Shown here: positions 24,667 through 32,835 of the stretch, piece after piece
How positions within the stretch are numbered: position 1 is the first letter of the stretch
Layout of the letters: each line of letters begins with the position of its first letter
DNA from: Lawsonibacter sp900766145
Lineage (GTDB): Bacteria > Bacillota > Clostridia > Oscillospirales > Oscillospiraceae
Assembly: GCF_030372275.1 (NCBI RefSeq)
Contig: NZ_JAUDDJ010000010.1
Reading direction: 5' to 3' (one strand)
DNA: 64,000 bases
Position numbers and translations under genes: made by a program
The notes under the pieces: generated by a model
What the model saw: only the letters and a program-made list of their open reading frames with translations
The model's database searches: none
What the model was told of the DNA's origin: nothing

Positions 24667-25661
24667 TGCTCTGCCTCCTTCTCTTCCTTGCTCCGGGTCT
24701 GGCTGGACTCGTCCCGCTCCTCCTCCACATCATCGGAGGTAAGTTTGAGGAAGATGTCCTCCAGGGTCAGGGTATCCCGGCGCAGCTCCAGCAGGGGCAG
24801 CCCCTGACGGGCGCAGGTCTGGAATACCGCCTCCCGCAGGTCCTGGTCCGGCGTGCTCTCCAGGCGGAAGGCGCAGCAGTTTGCCTCGGGACAGTCATGC
24901 TGGGTGAGAGAGGTGATGCCGGAGAGCAGGGCCAGCTGGGACTGGACCGCCTCCCCCTCTCCCCGGACGACGATCTCCAGGGCGGGGTTGCCGGACAGGG
25001 AGCGCTCCAGCTCCGCCGGCTCGCCGGCGGCCACCTTTTTCCCGTGGTGGATGATGAGCAGGTGGTCGCACACCTCCTGCACCTCGGAGAGGATGTGGGA
25101 GCTGAGAATAACGGTGTGCTCCTGAGCCAGCTGGCTGATGAGGGTACGCATCTCCAAAATCTGCTTGGGGTCCAGGCCCACGGTGGGCTCATCCAAAATC
25201 AGCACCTTGGGGAAGCCCAGCAGCGCCTGGGCCAGGCCCACACGCTGGCGGTAGCCCTTGGACAGGTTGCGGATGAGGCGGCCCAGCACCTGGTCCACCC
25301 CGGTCATCCCGGCTACCCGGTCCACCTGGGCCTCCCGCTCACTCTTAGGCACCTTTTTCAGCTGGGCTGCGAAGCGTAAATACTCCTCCACCGTCATATC
25401 CATGTAGAGAGGGGGCAGCTCGGGCAGATAGCCAATACACCGCTTGGCCTTCTCCGGCTCCTTGGTGACGGGGATGCCGTCCACCAGAATCTCTCCCGAG
25501 GTGGGGCCCAGATAGCCGGTCATCAGGTTCATGGTAGTGGACTTGCCCGCGCCGTTTGGCCCCAAAAAGCCAAAAATCTGGCCGTCAGGCACGGTAAAGC
25601 TGAGGTGATCCACCGCCAGGCGATTGCCGTACTGTTTGACCAGATCACGCACTTCGATCAA
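24663..25661 (-). CDS. ABC transporter ATP-binding protein, GldA-like
   Basis: A 332-residue ATPase with Walker A GPNGAGKST, Q-loop region GYLPELPPLY, signature NLSKGYRQRVGLA, Walker B VLILDEP and an H-loop in SSHILSEV. The last 100 residues form the accessory domain of the GldA/CcmA-like group and end in an acidic, charged tail. I chose TTG 25661: AAGGAGG lies 8 bases upstream and the protein then starts (M)IEVRDLVKQYG, the family start. It is the first gene of a four-gene operon (ATPase, permease, GldG-like, DUF4340). Confidence 0.88.
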   Translation of the reverse strand: MIEVRDLVKQYGNRLAVDHLSFTVPDGQIFGFLGPNGAGKSTTMNLMTGYLGPTSGEILVDGIPVTKEPEKAKRCIGYLPELPPLYMDMTVEEYLRFAAQLKKVPKSEREAQVDRVAGMTGVDQVLGRLIRNLSKGYRQRVGLAQALLGFPKVLILDEPTVGLDPKQILEMRTLISQLAQEHTVILSSHILSEVQEVCDHLLIIHHGKKVAAGEPAELERSLSGNPALEIVVRGEGEAVQSQLALLSGITSLTQHDCPEANCCAFRLESTPDQDLREAVFQTCARQGLPLLELRRDTLTLEDIFLKLTSDDVEEERDESSQTRSKEEKEAEQ

Positions 25662-25779
25662 AACACAGACCTCCTTGCTGTTGTTGAATCGCAACCATGT
25701 TACCCCATAGACCTGAAACTTTCCTGAAAGAGTGGTAAACATTTTGTGAAAGCACCTGGGAGCACAGGAAGAATCTGTC

Positions 25780-25808
25780 TTGTGCCCCAGAGAACAGCAA
25801 GGTATAAT
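25780..25808 (+). promoter_or_regulatory. Promoter of the DUF3048-ogt pair
   Basis: TTGTGC (25780-25785) and TATAAT (25803-25808) are spaced by 17 bp, 22 bases before the start codon. Confidence 0.6.
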
Positions 25809-25830
25809 GGACGCAAAGGAGGAATGTCCC

Positions 25831-26916
25831 ATGTATGGTAAGCGAATGTTCTCCCTTCTGTTGAGCGGCGCGCTCCTGTTCACCCTGACCGCCTGTGGAC
25901 CTAAGCAGGCGCCTCCCGCCTCCTCTTCGGAGCCCCCCGACACGTCGGTGCTGGCTCCCGTGGAGCCCGACCCGGAGCCCGTTCTCCCCTATGTGAACCC
26001 TCTCACCGGGGAGGGCTGCGCCCAGGACATCAGCCAAAACCGGCCGGTGGCCATCATGCTCAACAACCTGAAAAAAGCCCTGCCCCAGCTTGGGGTGTCC
26101 CAGGCGGACATCATCTATGAGGCCCTAGCCGAAGGGGGCATCACCCGGATGCTGGGGGTATTCCAGTCGGTGGAGGATGTGGGGGACATCGGCTCGGTGC
26201 GCTCCGCCCGGGACTACTACGTCTCCCTGGCCCTGGGCCACGACGCCATCCTCCTCCACGCCGGAGGCAGCCCGGGGGCCTACACCGCCATCGACAACTG
26301 GGGGGTAGCCGCTTTCGACTGCGTCAACGGCCCCTACGAGGGCACTCTGTTCTGGCGGGACCAGCAGCGGCGGAAAAACATGGGACTGGAGCACAGCGTG
26401 CTCACTTCGGGGGACACCATCCAGGAGCTGCTCCCCTCCTACTCCTGGCTGCGCCTGGAGCACAAGGAGGGCTACACCTACCCCCAGACCTTCCTGGAGG
26501 AGGGCCAAAAGGCCCAGGGGGAGAGCGCCCAGAGTGTGACCATCACCTTCTCGACCTATAAAACCGGCGTGTTTACTTACGACCCCGACAGCGGGCTCTA
26601 CCTGGTGTCGGAATATGGACAGCCCTACGTGGACGGCAACACCGGGGAGCAGGTGGGGGTGAAAAATGTACTGGTGCTGCGCACCAGCGTGTCCAACCTG
26701 GAAGGGGACGACGCGGGGCGGCAGGCCATCCGCACCACCGGCACCGGGGAGGGCCTGTTCTTCTGTGACGGAACGGTGCAGGAAATCACCTGGTCCAAGG
26801 AGAAAAACTCCAGCCCCCTCACCTACTACACCGCCGACGGCCAGCCTCTCAAACTGGGAGTAGGCAAGAGCTACGTGAACCTGGTGAGCAAATCTACCCC
26901 CGTGGAGGTGGCCTGA
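25831..26916 (+). CDS. DUF3048 domain lipoprotein (YerB-like)
   Basis: A 361-residue lipoprotein. Signal peptide MYGKRMFSLLLSGALLFTL ends in lipobox LTAC. The DUF3048 N-terminal part (NRPVAIMLNNLKKALPQLGVSQADIIYEAL.EGGITRML) and C-terminal part (GVFTYDPDSGLYL, NVLVLRTSV) are both present. YerB of Bacillus is the best-known member and its function is unresolved. ATG 25831 follows AAAGGAGG; an earlier start would displace the signal peptide. Its stop overlaps the ogt start (TGATG), so the two are translationally coupled. Confidence 0.87.
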   Translation: MYGKRMFSLLLSGALLFTLTACGPKQAPPASSSEPPDTSVLAPVEPDPEPVLPYVNPLTGEGCAQDISQNRPVAIMLNNLKKALPQLGVSQADIIYEALAEGGITRMLGVFQSVEDVGDIGSVRSARDYYVSLALGHDAILLHAGGSPGAYTAIDNWGVAAFDCVNGPYEGTLFWRDQQRRKNMGLEHSVLTSGDTIQELLPSYSWLRLEHKEGYTYPQTFLEEGQKAQGESAQSVTITFSTYKTGVFTYDPDSGLYLVSEYGQPYVDGNTGEQVGVKNVLVLRTSVSNLEGDDAGRQAIRTTGTGEGLFFCDGTVQEITWSKEKNSSPLTYYTADGQPLKLGVGKSYVNLVSKSTPVEVA

Positions 26917-27377
26917 TGGACTTTTATCAATTTTCCACCCCTCTGGGTGCCATGGCTTTGGCCAGTGAGGGAGATTTTATTACCCACCTGTACCTTCCCT
27001 CCTACCCAACGCCCCGTCTGGCCTCCCACCCCACTCCCCTACTGCTGGAGGGGGAGCGGCAGCTGCTGGAGTATCTGGGCGGCCAGCGAAAAACCTTTGA
27101 CCTGCCTCTAAATCCCCAGGGCACCCCCTTTCAGCGCCGGGTATGGCAGGCTCTGGAGGCCATTCCCTGGGGCGAGATCCGCTCCTACCGGGACATTGCC
27201 CAGGCAGTGGACTGCCCCCGGGGGGTCCGGGCGGTGGGCATGGCCAACCACCATAACCCCATTCCCATCTTCATCCCCTGCCACCGGGTGGTGGGGGCGG
27301 ACGGCTCCCTCACCGGCTACGGCGGCGGGCTGGAGCTGAAAAAAGCCCTCCTGGCCCTGGAGGGACACCACTTCTAA
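26916..27377 (+). CDS. ogt: Methylated-DNA--protein-cysteine methyltransferase
   Basis: A 153-residue suicide enzyme that removes the alkyl group from O6-methylguanine to its own cysteine. The active-site motif is IPCHRVV, in the context NPIPIFIPCHRVVGADGSLTGYGGG. The helix-turn-helix region GTPFQRRVWQALEAIPWGEIRSY is typical. It overlaps the DUF3048 gene by one base and is followed by a strong terminator. Confidence 0.93.
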   Translation: MDFYQFSTPLGAMALASEGDFITHLYLPSYPTPRLASHPTPLLLEGERQLLEYLGGQRKTFDLPLNPQGTPFQRRVWQALEAIPWGEIRSYRDIAQAVDCPRGVRAVGMANHHNPIPIFIPCHRVVGADGSLTGYGGGLELKKALLALEGHHF

Positions 27378-27384
27378 ATATCAC

Positions 27385-27425
27385 AAAACCCCGGCGGGAG
27401 AATTTTTTCTCCCGCCGGGGTTTTT
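27385..27425 (+). terminator. ogt terminator
   Basis: A long stem AAAACCCCGGCGGGAGAA / TTCTCCCGCCGGGGTTTT with a 5-base T loop runs into a T tract. Confidence 0.93.
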
Positions 27426-27428
27426 CTC

Positions 27429-27482
27429 TTGACAGGAAGCTCCGTTGGTGATATGGTTAATTATACAAGTAATGAACCAACG
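27429..27482 (+). promoter_or_regulatory. Promoter and inverted-repeat operator of the gntR-ABC operon
   Basis: TTGACA (27429-27434) is followed after 17 bp by TATGGT (27452-27457). The inverted repeat CGTTGGT (27443-27449) / ACCAACG (27476-27482) spans the -10 and start region and is a likely site for the YtrA-type regulator encoded downstream. The leader from here to the start codon is about 330 bases and contains a family-2 repeat. Confidence 0.65.
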
Positions 27483-27506
27483 AACAAGGAGTGCTTCTGA
27501 AAAGCC

Positions 27507-27794
27507 CTCCTGCAAGGAGTTCCGCCGCCCGGACTGCGCCCGCAGGCGCGTTTCGGAGCGCAACCGCCGCAAAGCGGCGGCTCTTAGCGCGGAGATGGCG
27601 GCGGAATAAAATGGAATCCCGTCATTTCCGGCAACACAAGGTGAATTGCCCTGAAAGGGCAAGAGAAGGTCCCCTGGGGGATGCGCGTCGGAAATGACAC
27701 TTCTCGCGAAGGATTTGCCGACAATTTCATAAGAAATCGAGGCAAATCTTTCGTGCAATCTCTCTCGAAAAAGTGGCTTTGACACTTTTTCGAA
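27507..27794 (-). repeat. Dispersed structured repeat, family 2, copy 3 (inverted, expanded)
   Basis: Read on the minus strand it follows the same order of stems as copies 1 and 2. Stem A is TCGAAAAAGTG/CACTTTTTCGA. Stem B is rewritten as GATTTGCC/GGCAAATC with inner TTTC/GAAA. Stem C is GTCATTTCC/GGAAATGAC, D is TTCCGCCGCC/GGGCGGCGGAA, and E is CTCCT/AGGAG. Stems C and D carry extra hairpins in their loops, giving 288 bp instead of 180. It lies in the untranslated leader of the gntR operon, in opposite orientation to transcription. It explains most of the 436-base gap between ogt and the gntR-type gene. Confidence 0.82.
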
Positions 27795-27813
27795 ATCTGA
27801 AGGAGGCGATCTC

Positions 27814-28188
27814 ATGCGGGGTGCGCTGGGCGACCAGGCCCTGATCTATCTGCAAATTGCCCAACTGCTGGAGGACGACATCCTCCGCGGGGTGTACCGG
27901 GAGGAGGAGCAGGTCCCCTCCACCAATGAGCTCTCCCGCTGCTACAACATCAATCCCGCTACCGCCGCCAAGGGCATCAACCTGCTGGTGGCCGACGGGA
28001 TCTTGTATAAGCGCCGGGGGATCGGCATGTTTGTATCTCCGGGAGGAGTGGAAAAAGTGCGGAAAAAGCGAAAAGCGGCATTCTGCCAGGGCTATATCCA
28101 GCCCATGATCAACGAAGGACGCTCCCTGGGTCTCACCGGGGAGGAGCTGCTGGCGATGGTGCGCAAGGCCATCGGGGAAGGAGAATAA
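27814..28188 (+). CDS. GntR family regulator, YtrA subfamily
   Basis: A 124-residue regulator with an N-terminal winged helix (YLQIAQLLEDDILRGVYREEEQVPSTNELSRCYNINPATAAKGI..L, split by typical turns) and a short C-terminal helix region, as in the YtrA subfamily, which controls linked ABC transporters. The ABC gene starts 2 bases after its stop. AAGGAGG precedes the ATG. The inverted repeat at 27443-27482 is the likely operator, so it probably represses its own operon. Confidence 0.87.
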   Translation: MRGALGDQALIYLQIAQLLEDDILRGVYREEEQVPSTNELSRCYNINPATAAKGINLLVADGILYKRRGIGMFVSPGGVEKVRKKRKAAFCQGYIQPMINEGRSLGLTGEELLAMVRKAIGEGE

Positions 28189-28190
28189 CC

Positions 28191-29078
28191 ATGAATACTG
28201 GCATTTTATCCGCCAAGGGCGTGTGTAAGTCCTATGGCGACAACCAGGTACTCCTGGACCTGGACCTGGACATCCAGCCGGGCAAGATCTACGGTCTCAT
28301 TGGCCGCAACGGGGCGGGCAAAACCACCCTGCTGTCCATCCTCACCGCCCAGAACACCATGAACAGCGGCGAGGTGACCTACAACGGCAAGCCCGTGTGG
28401 GAAAATCAGGACGCCATCAACCACATCTGCTTCTCCCGTGAGCTCCAGCCCACCCTGTTTACCGGTCCCAACAACATGAAGATCAAGTACTACCTGAACA
28501 CCGCCTCCATCTTCTACCCCAACTGGGACCAGGAATATGCTCAAAAGCTGCTCCAGGAGTTCAAGCTGGACCCCAAGAAGAAGATTTCCCAGCTGTCCAA
28601 GGGGCAGATGTCCATGGTGACCATCCTCCTGGCCCTGGCCAGCGGGGCGGACATCACCATTCTGGACGAACCGGCGGCAGGTCTGGACGTGGTGATGCGG
28701 GAGCGCTTCTACCAGCTGCTGCTGGACGACTACGCCAAGACAAATCGCACCTTTATTATCTCCACCCACATCATTGAGGAGGCCGCCTCCGTCTTTGAGC
28801 GGGTCATCATCCTGGACCAGGGAAAGATCATCGAAAACGCGGAGACCGACGAGCTGGTAAGCCAGTTCCGCTACATCTCCGGCCACCAGGAGGAGGTAGA
28901 CCGGGCCTGCCAGGGCCTGGAGGTGCTCACCACCCGGGAGACCGGCCGCCACAAGAGCTGCGGCGTGCGGGGCGGGGCGGCCCAGCTGGCCCAGGCGGAG
29001 CAGTTTGACGTGGATATCGCCCCCATGAACCTGCAAAACGTATTTGTGGCCCTGTGCGGCCACGGGGACGAGGGATAA
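28191..29078 (+). CDS. ABC transporter ATP-binding protein (YtrB-like)
   Basis: A 295-residue ATPase. Walker A is GRNGAGKTT, the signature appears as the variant LSKGQMSM, Walker B is ITILDEP, and the H-loop is in ISTHIIEE. The C-terminal 70 residues are an accessory region. It lies directly after the YtrA-type regulator and before two membrane proteins, forming a regulator-ATPase-permease operon. Such systems often respond to cell-wall antibiotics, but the substrate here is unknown. Confidence 0.87.
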   Translation: MNTGILSAKGVCKSYGDNQVLLDLDLDIQPGKIYGLIGRNGAGKTTLLSILTAQNTMNSGEVTYNGKPVWENQDAINHICFSRELQPTLFTGPNNMKIKYYLNTASIFYPNWDQEYAQKLLQEFKLDPKKKISQLSKGQMSMVTILLALASGADITILDEPAAGLDVVMRERFYQLLLDDYAKTNRTFIISTHIIEEAASVFERVIILDQGKIIENAETDELVSQFRYISGHQEEVDRACQGLEVLTTRETGRHKSCGVRGGAAQLAQAEQFDVDIAPMNLQNVFVALCGHGDEG

Positions 29079-29093
29079 GGAGGAGATGCTCCT

Positions 29094-29762
29094 ATGAAAA
29101 AGTGTCTGCAATACTTCTGGCCCTTCCTCTGGCCCAATGTATCCTCTATGGTGCTCTTTGAGGCGGTGGTGGTGCTGCTGGCGGTGGTTTCCGGAGTCCC
29201 CCAGGGGGCGGACGGTATCTTCACCACCTACTTCTACTCCATGCCCCTGCTCGTCCTGCTGTTTCTTTTCATTTTCAGCGCTTCCCTGGCCACTGCCAAC
29301 CTGAACCTGGCTATTGCCATGGGCTGGACTCGGCGCGCTTACTTTCAGGGAATGCAGCTGATACTTGCGGTCTACACCCTCATCGGCTGGGGTCTGACCC
29401 TGCTGATGCCCCTCATCCCTCAGCTGGGCAACTGGGTTCCCAACAAACGGCTCCAAATCCTTCTGCTGGTCACTGGTCGGTACGCCCTGCTCTATCCCCT
29501 GCTGTGCCTGGCCATTTTGGTGGTGGGCGGCCTGGCCGGCCTGCTGATGGTACGCTCCAAGGCCTTGGGCATCTTCGTGATGTTTGTAGCCATTTTGGTA
29601 TCCATCGCCGGAGTGGTGGTGCTAGCTCTGGCAGGGATGGGCATCTTTGACCTGGGCTTTACCCCCCTGTTTCTACCCATTTCCGTGGCCGTTCTGCTGG
29701 CTATTCTGGTTTTGGGCGAATATCTTCTGTGGCGGTGTATCCGCCGGTATGTGGTGAGGTGA
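29094..29762 (+). CDS. ABC transporter membrane protein (first of two)
   Basis: A 222-residue protein with six predicted hydrophobic segments, for example MVLFEAVVVLLAVVSGV, MPLLVLLFLFIFSASLA and FVAILVSIAGVVVLALAGMG. It starts 15 bases after the ATPase gene with GGAGGAG before the ATG, and its stop overlaps the next gene's ribosome site. No named domain was recognised. Position and topology indicate a permease subunit. Confidence 0.75.
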   Translation: MKKCLQYFWPFLWPNVSSMVLFEAVVVLLAVVSGVPQGADGIFTTYFYSMPLLVLLFLFIFSASLATANLNLAIAMGWTRRAYFQGMQLILAVYTLIGWGLTLLMPLIPQLGNWVPNKRLQILLLVTGRYALLYPLLCLAILVVGGLAGLLMVRSKALGIFVMFVAILVSIAGVVVLALAGMGIFDLGFTPLFLPISVAVLLAILVLGEYLLWRCIRRYVVR

Positions 29763-30404
29763 ATGGGAATGTATGTGAAATTACTGCGCAGCTGCTGGGA
29801 TGACTTTGCCATCTGCGCCGGGGTGCTGGCGGGCGCCCTCCTGCTCTCCCTGCTCCCCAGCATCTTATTCAGCAGTCCTCCCCTGATGATTTCCGGCCTG
29901 ATTTTGCCCATTGTCAGCGCCTTTCTGATCCTCATTTTTTCCCTGAGCTACTTCGGCTTTCAGTTTTCCCACCTGGTGCGCTTCGGCAGCACCCGCCGCC
30001 GTTCCCTGGCCCTGACCTTTGGCTTGGCGGCCACTGTAGCCCTGTTCTGCATGCTTCTGTCCGCTCTGCTCACCGGTGTGGAGGGACTGCTGGTCTCCAT
30101 CCGCAGGGATGTCCCCCCCAACACAGAGATCTTCTCCCTGCCCCTGTGGGCCTGGTTTGCCATCCCCTTGGCCGCCATAGCTATGGGAGCGCTGTGCGGC
30201 ACCATTCTCCACCGCTTCGGCAAGAAGGGCATGTGGGCCCTGTGGGCGATCTGGATGTCGGTTTGCTTCATCCCCCAGATTTTCAATTCCTATCTGGACC
30301 ACCTGCCCGACCTGACTCTGCCGGGCATCGCAAGCGGAGCCGCCCTGTTTCTGGCCTTCTGCTGGTCCATCTGGTATCTGCTCCGGGCCCCGGTACCCGA
30401 ATAA
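29763..30404 (+). CDS. ABC transporter membrane protein (second of two)
   Basis: A 213-residue protein with about five to six hydrophobic segments. The N-terminal part shares a broad layout with the preceding gene, including an RFGSTRRRSLALTFGL motif that parallels MGWTRRAYFQGM (a basic turn between two helices). This suggests a heteromeric permease pair. The start follows GGTGAGGTGA right after the preceding stop. No specific family was recognised. Confidence 0.75.
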   Translation: MGMYVKLLRSCWDDFAICAGVLAGALLLSLLPSILFSSPPLMISGLILPIVSAFLILIFSLSYFGFQFSHLVRFGSTRRRSLALTFGLAATVALFCMLLSALLTGVEGLLVSIRRDVPPNTEIFSLPLWAWFAIPLAAIAMGALCGTILHRFGKKGMWALWAIWMSVCFIPQIFNSYLDHLPDLTLPGIASGAALFLAFCWSIWYLLRAPVPE

Positions 30405-30451
30405 CCACTCTCCCGCTCCCGGCATAGGATGGCCGGGAAGGAGGAATCCCT

Positions 30452-30655
30452 ATGGGCGCCTTTATTCGCAGGCTTCTCTCCCAGCTGCTGGACGTGAAAA
30501 GCCTGGTCACCCTGATGCTCACCGGCGTGTTCGGCCACATGACGGCCACCGGCCAGGTGGATGTACAGAGCTTTTTGACCATTTTTTCCGTGGTCATTGC
30601 CTTTTACTTTGGGACTCAGACCCGTTCTATTAGTTCGGACAAATCGGAATCATAA
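30452..30655 (+). CDS. Small membrane protein, holin-like
   Basis: A 67-residue protein. MGAFIRRLLSQLLDVKSLVTLMLTGVFGHM begins it (a short amphipathic start then a helix), followed by QSFLTIFSVVIAFYFGTQ, a second hydrophobic helix, and a polar tail. Small two-helix proteins with DVKSLVTL...FYFGTQ motifs are known in phage and prophage regions of Firmicutes, where some are called holins. No other phage genes are nearby. GGAAGGAGG lies 8 bases before the ATG, and a strong terminator follows, so it is a real gene. The function is inferred only from size and topology. Confidence 0.65.
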   Translation: MGAFIRRLLSQLLDVKSLVTLMLTGVFGHMTATGQVDVQSFLTIFSVVIAFYFGTQTRSISSDKSES

Positions 30656-30696
30656 AAAATCCGGCCCGTCTCAACGGAGAGACGGGCCGGATTTTT
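30654..30696. terminator. Bidirectional terminator after the small membrane protein
   Basis: The stem AAATCCGGCCCGTCTC / GAGACGGGCCGGATTT with a short loop has A and T tracts on both sides. It serves the plus-strand gene and the convergent marR-type gene. Confidence 0.92.
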
Positions 30697-31129
30697 ATAG
30701 TTGTGCATAGGCCTCTTTGGCGTTGTCCCCCATGCGCTTAAGCATGGCGTTGAGCACCTGGACCTCCTGGGGATCAAACCCCTTTTTCAGTGTCTGGAAA
30801 AAAGCCTTCTGCTTGGCCTGACCCGCCTGGACCGCGGGCATGGCGTCGGGCAGCAGCACCAGATGAATGAGCTTTTTATTGTCCGGGCGGCGCAGCCGCT
30901 GGAGATACTGCCGCTGCACCAGCCCCTCCACCGCAGCGGAGACGTGGGATTTCGTCAAACGGCGAATCTCTACAATATCCTTGGCGGTGTCCTGCTGGGG
31001 GTGGTGAGAGAGAAAGAGTAGCACATCCAACTCGATCTGTGTCAGCTTATATTCCTCCAGCACCGGGGCCTGCATTTTGTGGTAGAGCAGTTCCAGAGTG
31101 CGGGTGTGGGCAAAAAAATCCCAGGCCAT
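30695..31129 (-). CDS. MarR family transcriptional regulator
   Basis: A 144-residue winged-helix regulator. Segments KLTQIELDVLLFLSHHP, AKDIVEIRRLTKSHVSAAVEGLVQRQYLQRLRRPDNKK form the DNA-binding region and wing. ATG 31129 follows AAAGGAGG; longer upstream reading adds promoter sequence. It has its own promoter at 31160-31188 and a shared terminator. No operonic partner is present, so targets cannot be named. Confidence 0.85.
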   Translation of the reverse strand: MAWDFFAHTRTLELLYHKMQAPVLEEYKLTQIELDVLLFLSHHPQQDTAKDIVEIRRLTKSHVSAAVEGLVQRQYLQRLRRPDNKKLIHLVLLPDAMPAVQAGQAKQKAFFQTLKKGFDPQEVQVLNAMLKRMGDNAKEAYAQL

Positions 31130-31159
31130 CAAACAAGACCTCCTTTGCGGGGTAATTCG

Positions 31160-31188
31160 ACTATAACAGCCCCTCCCCCGCTTGTCAA
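31160..31188 (-). promoter_or_regulatory. marR-type gene promoter
   Basis: Minus-strand TTGACA (31183-31188) and TATAGT (31160-31165) are 17 bp apart, 31 bases before the ATG at 31129. Confidence 0.75.
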
Positions 31189-31250
31189 GGCAACGGCCAA
31201 AAATTAACACCCGCTATATCCCATCCACTCTGCCCCGGGTTTTCCCCTCA

Positions 31251-32099
31251 TTACGCCCCTTCCATCAGCTGCTGCACCACCTGGGCGGGGATGGTCACCT
31301 CCGGATTTCCAGAGGCGGCGGGCAGCACGCTGCCCTCGTCAAAGACCAGCACCAGAGATCCGTCCTCTCCCCAGTAGAAGCTCTGCTCCGGGTCAATGGA
31401 GGTAAATTCCTGGTAGAAAAAGGCGTCCTCCCGCCCCTTCAGCCAGTCCTTCACCTGCTGGGACAGTACCGCCACATAGTCGCTGTCCTCCGGGAACAGA
31501 CTGGACAGGGTGGCCACCTTACCCGTATCCTTGTTGATGTGGTAGTAGCGCAGCATCTCATCGCTGCTGCCCTGGGTGCGCACCGCATTCACCCGCAGGG
31601 TAAACCAGTGCTCATTGTCGGTGACCACGTCGTAGGACACGCTCAGCCCCTGGTAGCCGCCCCCCTGGGCGATCTGGTCCACATCGGCATAAAACTCATC
31701 CAGCAGCTGGTAGATGTTCTCCTGGATCGCCTGGTTCACATCATCCCCAGCCTGGCCCGCTCCGTCCACCTGGGGCACCGACACGTCGGCGCTGCTGTGG
31801 CCGTCGTCATAAAAGTAGTTGCGCAGAGTGACCACCCGCACCAGGCTGCCCAGCACCGGCACCTGCTCCATGGCCTTGGCCGCCGAGCCGGACACGTTAG
31901 GCAGGGCCACAAGCAAAGTCACCGCCGCCGCGGCTGACCACGCCCGCCACCTTCCCCGCCTCCCTCCTCGCCGGGGCTGGGCCGGGGACTCCTCCTCCAG
32001 GGCAGCACAGGTCTCCTCCACCCTGCGCCGATAGGACGAGGGCGTTTGGAAGGGTTCCTGCCGGGCCCGCTGTTTCAGTTGCTCGTCAACATGATCCAT
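31251..32099 (-). CDS. RsiV-like anti-sigma factor (DUF3298 family)
   Basis: A 282-residue protein: a cytoplasmic N-terminal segment (about 50 residues, DHVDEQLKQRARQEPF), one membrane helix (AWSAAAAVTLLVALPNVSG) and an extracytoplasmic domain ending in a DUF3298-type region (LSSLFPEDSDYVAVLSQQV, TSIDPEQSFYWGEDGSLVLVFD). This is the layout of RsiV, which in Bacillus and Clostridioides senses lysozyme and releases sigma V. It lies 8 bases after the ECF sigma gene. ATG 32099 follows a GAGG. The lysozyme role is inference from the family. Confidence 0.85.
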   Translation of the reverse strand: MDHVDEQLKQRARQEPFQTPSSYRRRVEETCAALEEESPAQPRRGGRRGRWRAWSAAAAVTLLVALPNVSGSAAKAMEQVPVLGSLVRVVTLRNYFYDDGHSSADVSVPQVDGAGQAGDDVNQAIQENIYQLLDEFYADVDQIAQGGGYQGLSVSYDVVTDNEHWFTLRVNAVRTQGSSDEMLRYYHINKDTGKVATLSSLFPEDSDYVAVLSQQVKDWLKGREDAFFYQEFTSIDPEQSFYWGEDGSLVLVFDEGSVLPAASGNPEVTIPAQVVQQLMEGA

Positions 32100-32107
32100 A
32101 ATGTACC

Positions 32108-32596
32108 TCAATCCTCATTTAAAATCGTCCGCAGACGCGCCCGCCCCCGGTTGAGCCGCAGCTTTACCGCCCCCTGGGAGATGTTCAGGATCTGGGCGAT
32201 CTGGGCCACGGTGCAGTCCTCGTAATAAAACAAGGTGACCGCCGCCCGCAGCGACTCGGGCAGCTCCAGCACCGCCTGCCACAGACTAATGGCCTCGGTG
32301 GGGTCGGCATCGGGGGCCTCCAGCACGCCCTCCACCTGTCCCAGGTCGATGACCTTCTTCTGCTTGCGGCAGGTCTCATAGCAGGTATTGACCACGATCC
32401 GCAGCAGCCACGGCTTGAAGCGCTGTGGGTCCCGCAGGTCACCCCGATGGGCAAAGGCAGAGCAGATGGCCTCCTGCACCGCATCCTCCACGTCCTCCGG
32501 ATTGTTCAGGATGGACCGGGCGGCGCGGTACATGGCGCTCTCATACTCCAGAATATGGGCGCAGAAGGTTTCTTTGTCCATGAACTGGGTGACCAT
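32108..32596 (-). CDS. ECF-type RNA polymerase sigma factor (SigV-like)
   Basis: A 162-residue sigma factor. Region 2 is YRAARSILNNPEDVEDAVQEAICSAF with RFKPWLLRIVVNTCYE, and region 4 is LPESLRAAVTLFYYEDCTVAQIAQILNISQGAVKLRLNRGR. The start is placed at ATG 32596; AAAGGAG lies 13 bases upstream, and ATG 32581 is an alternative. Its partner is the RsiV-like anti-sigma downstream. An ECF-type promoter upstream suggests autoregulation. Confidence 0.9.
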   Translation of the reverse strand: MVTQFMDKETFCAHILEYESAMYRAARSILNNPEDVEDAVQEAICSAFAHRGDLRDPQRFKPWLLRIVVNTCYETCRKQKKVIDLGQVEGVLEAPDADPTEAISLWQAVLELPESLRAAVTLFYYEDCTVAQIAQILNISQGAVKLRLNRGRARLRTILNED

Positions 32597-32654
32597 AGGC
32601 AGGGATGGGCTCCTTTCCTTGGGTTTGGTTTGATGAATCAGCTGATCATCTCTT

Positions 32655-32682
32655 AAGATGGGCCGGCGGAGGAAAAGGTTAC
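32655..32682 (-). promoter_or_regulatory. Possible ECF-type autoregulatory promoter
   Basis: Minus-strand GTAACC (32677-32682), within TGTAACCTTTT, has the AAC core of ECF -35 elements. CATCTT (32655-32660) lies 16 bp further. No sigma-A promoter of similar quality is seen here. The -10 match is weak. Confidence 0.4.
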
Positions 32683-32835
32683 AAAATGGAATCATTTTTT
32701 CGCCGGGGCTGGTCTGCGGCATTTCCCGCTTTTCTTTTCCCGGCAGATGTTGTATGATATGCACTAGGATACCATCCCGCCGCCCCCCAATCTACCACAG
32801 GGCGGTTACATCTTCACGAGAGCGAGGTCCTAGTG

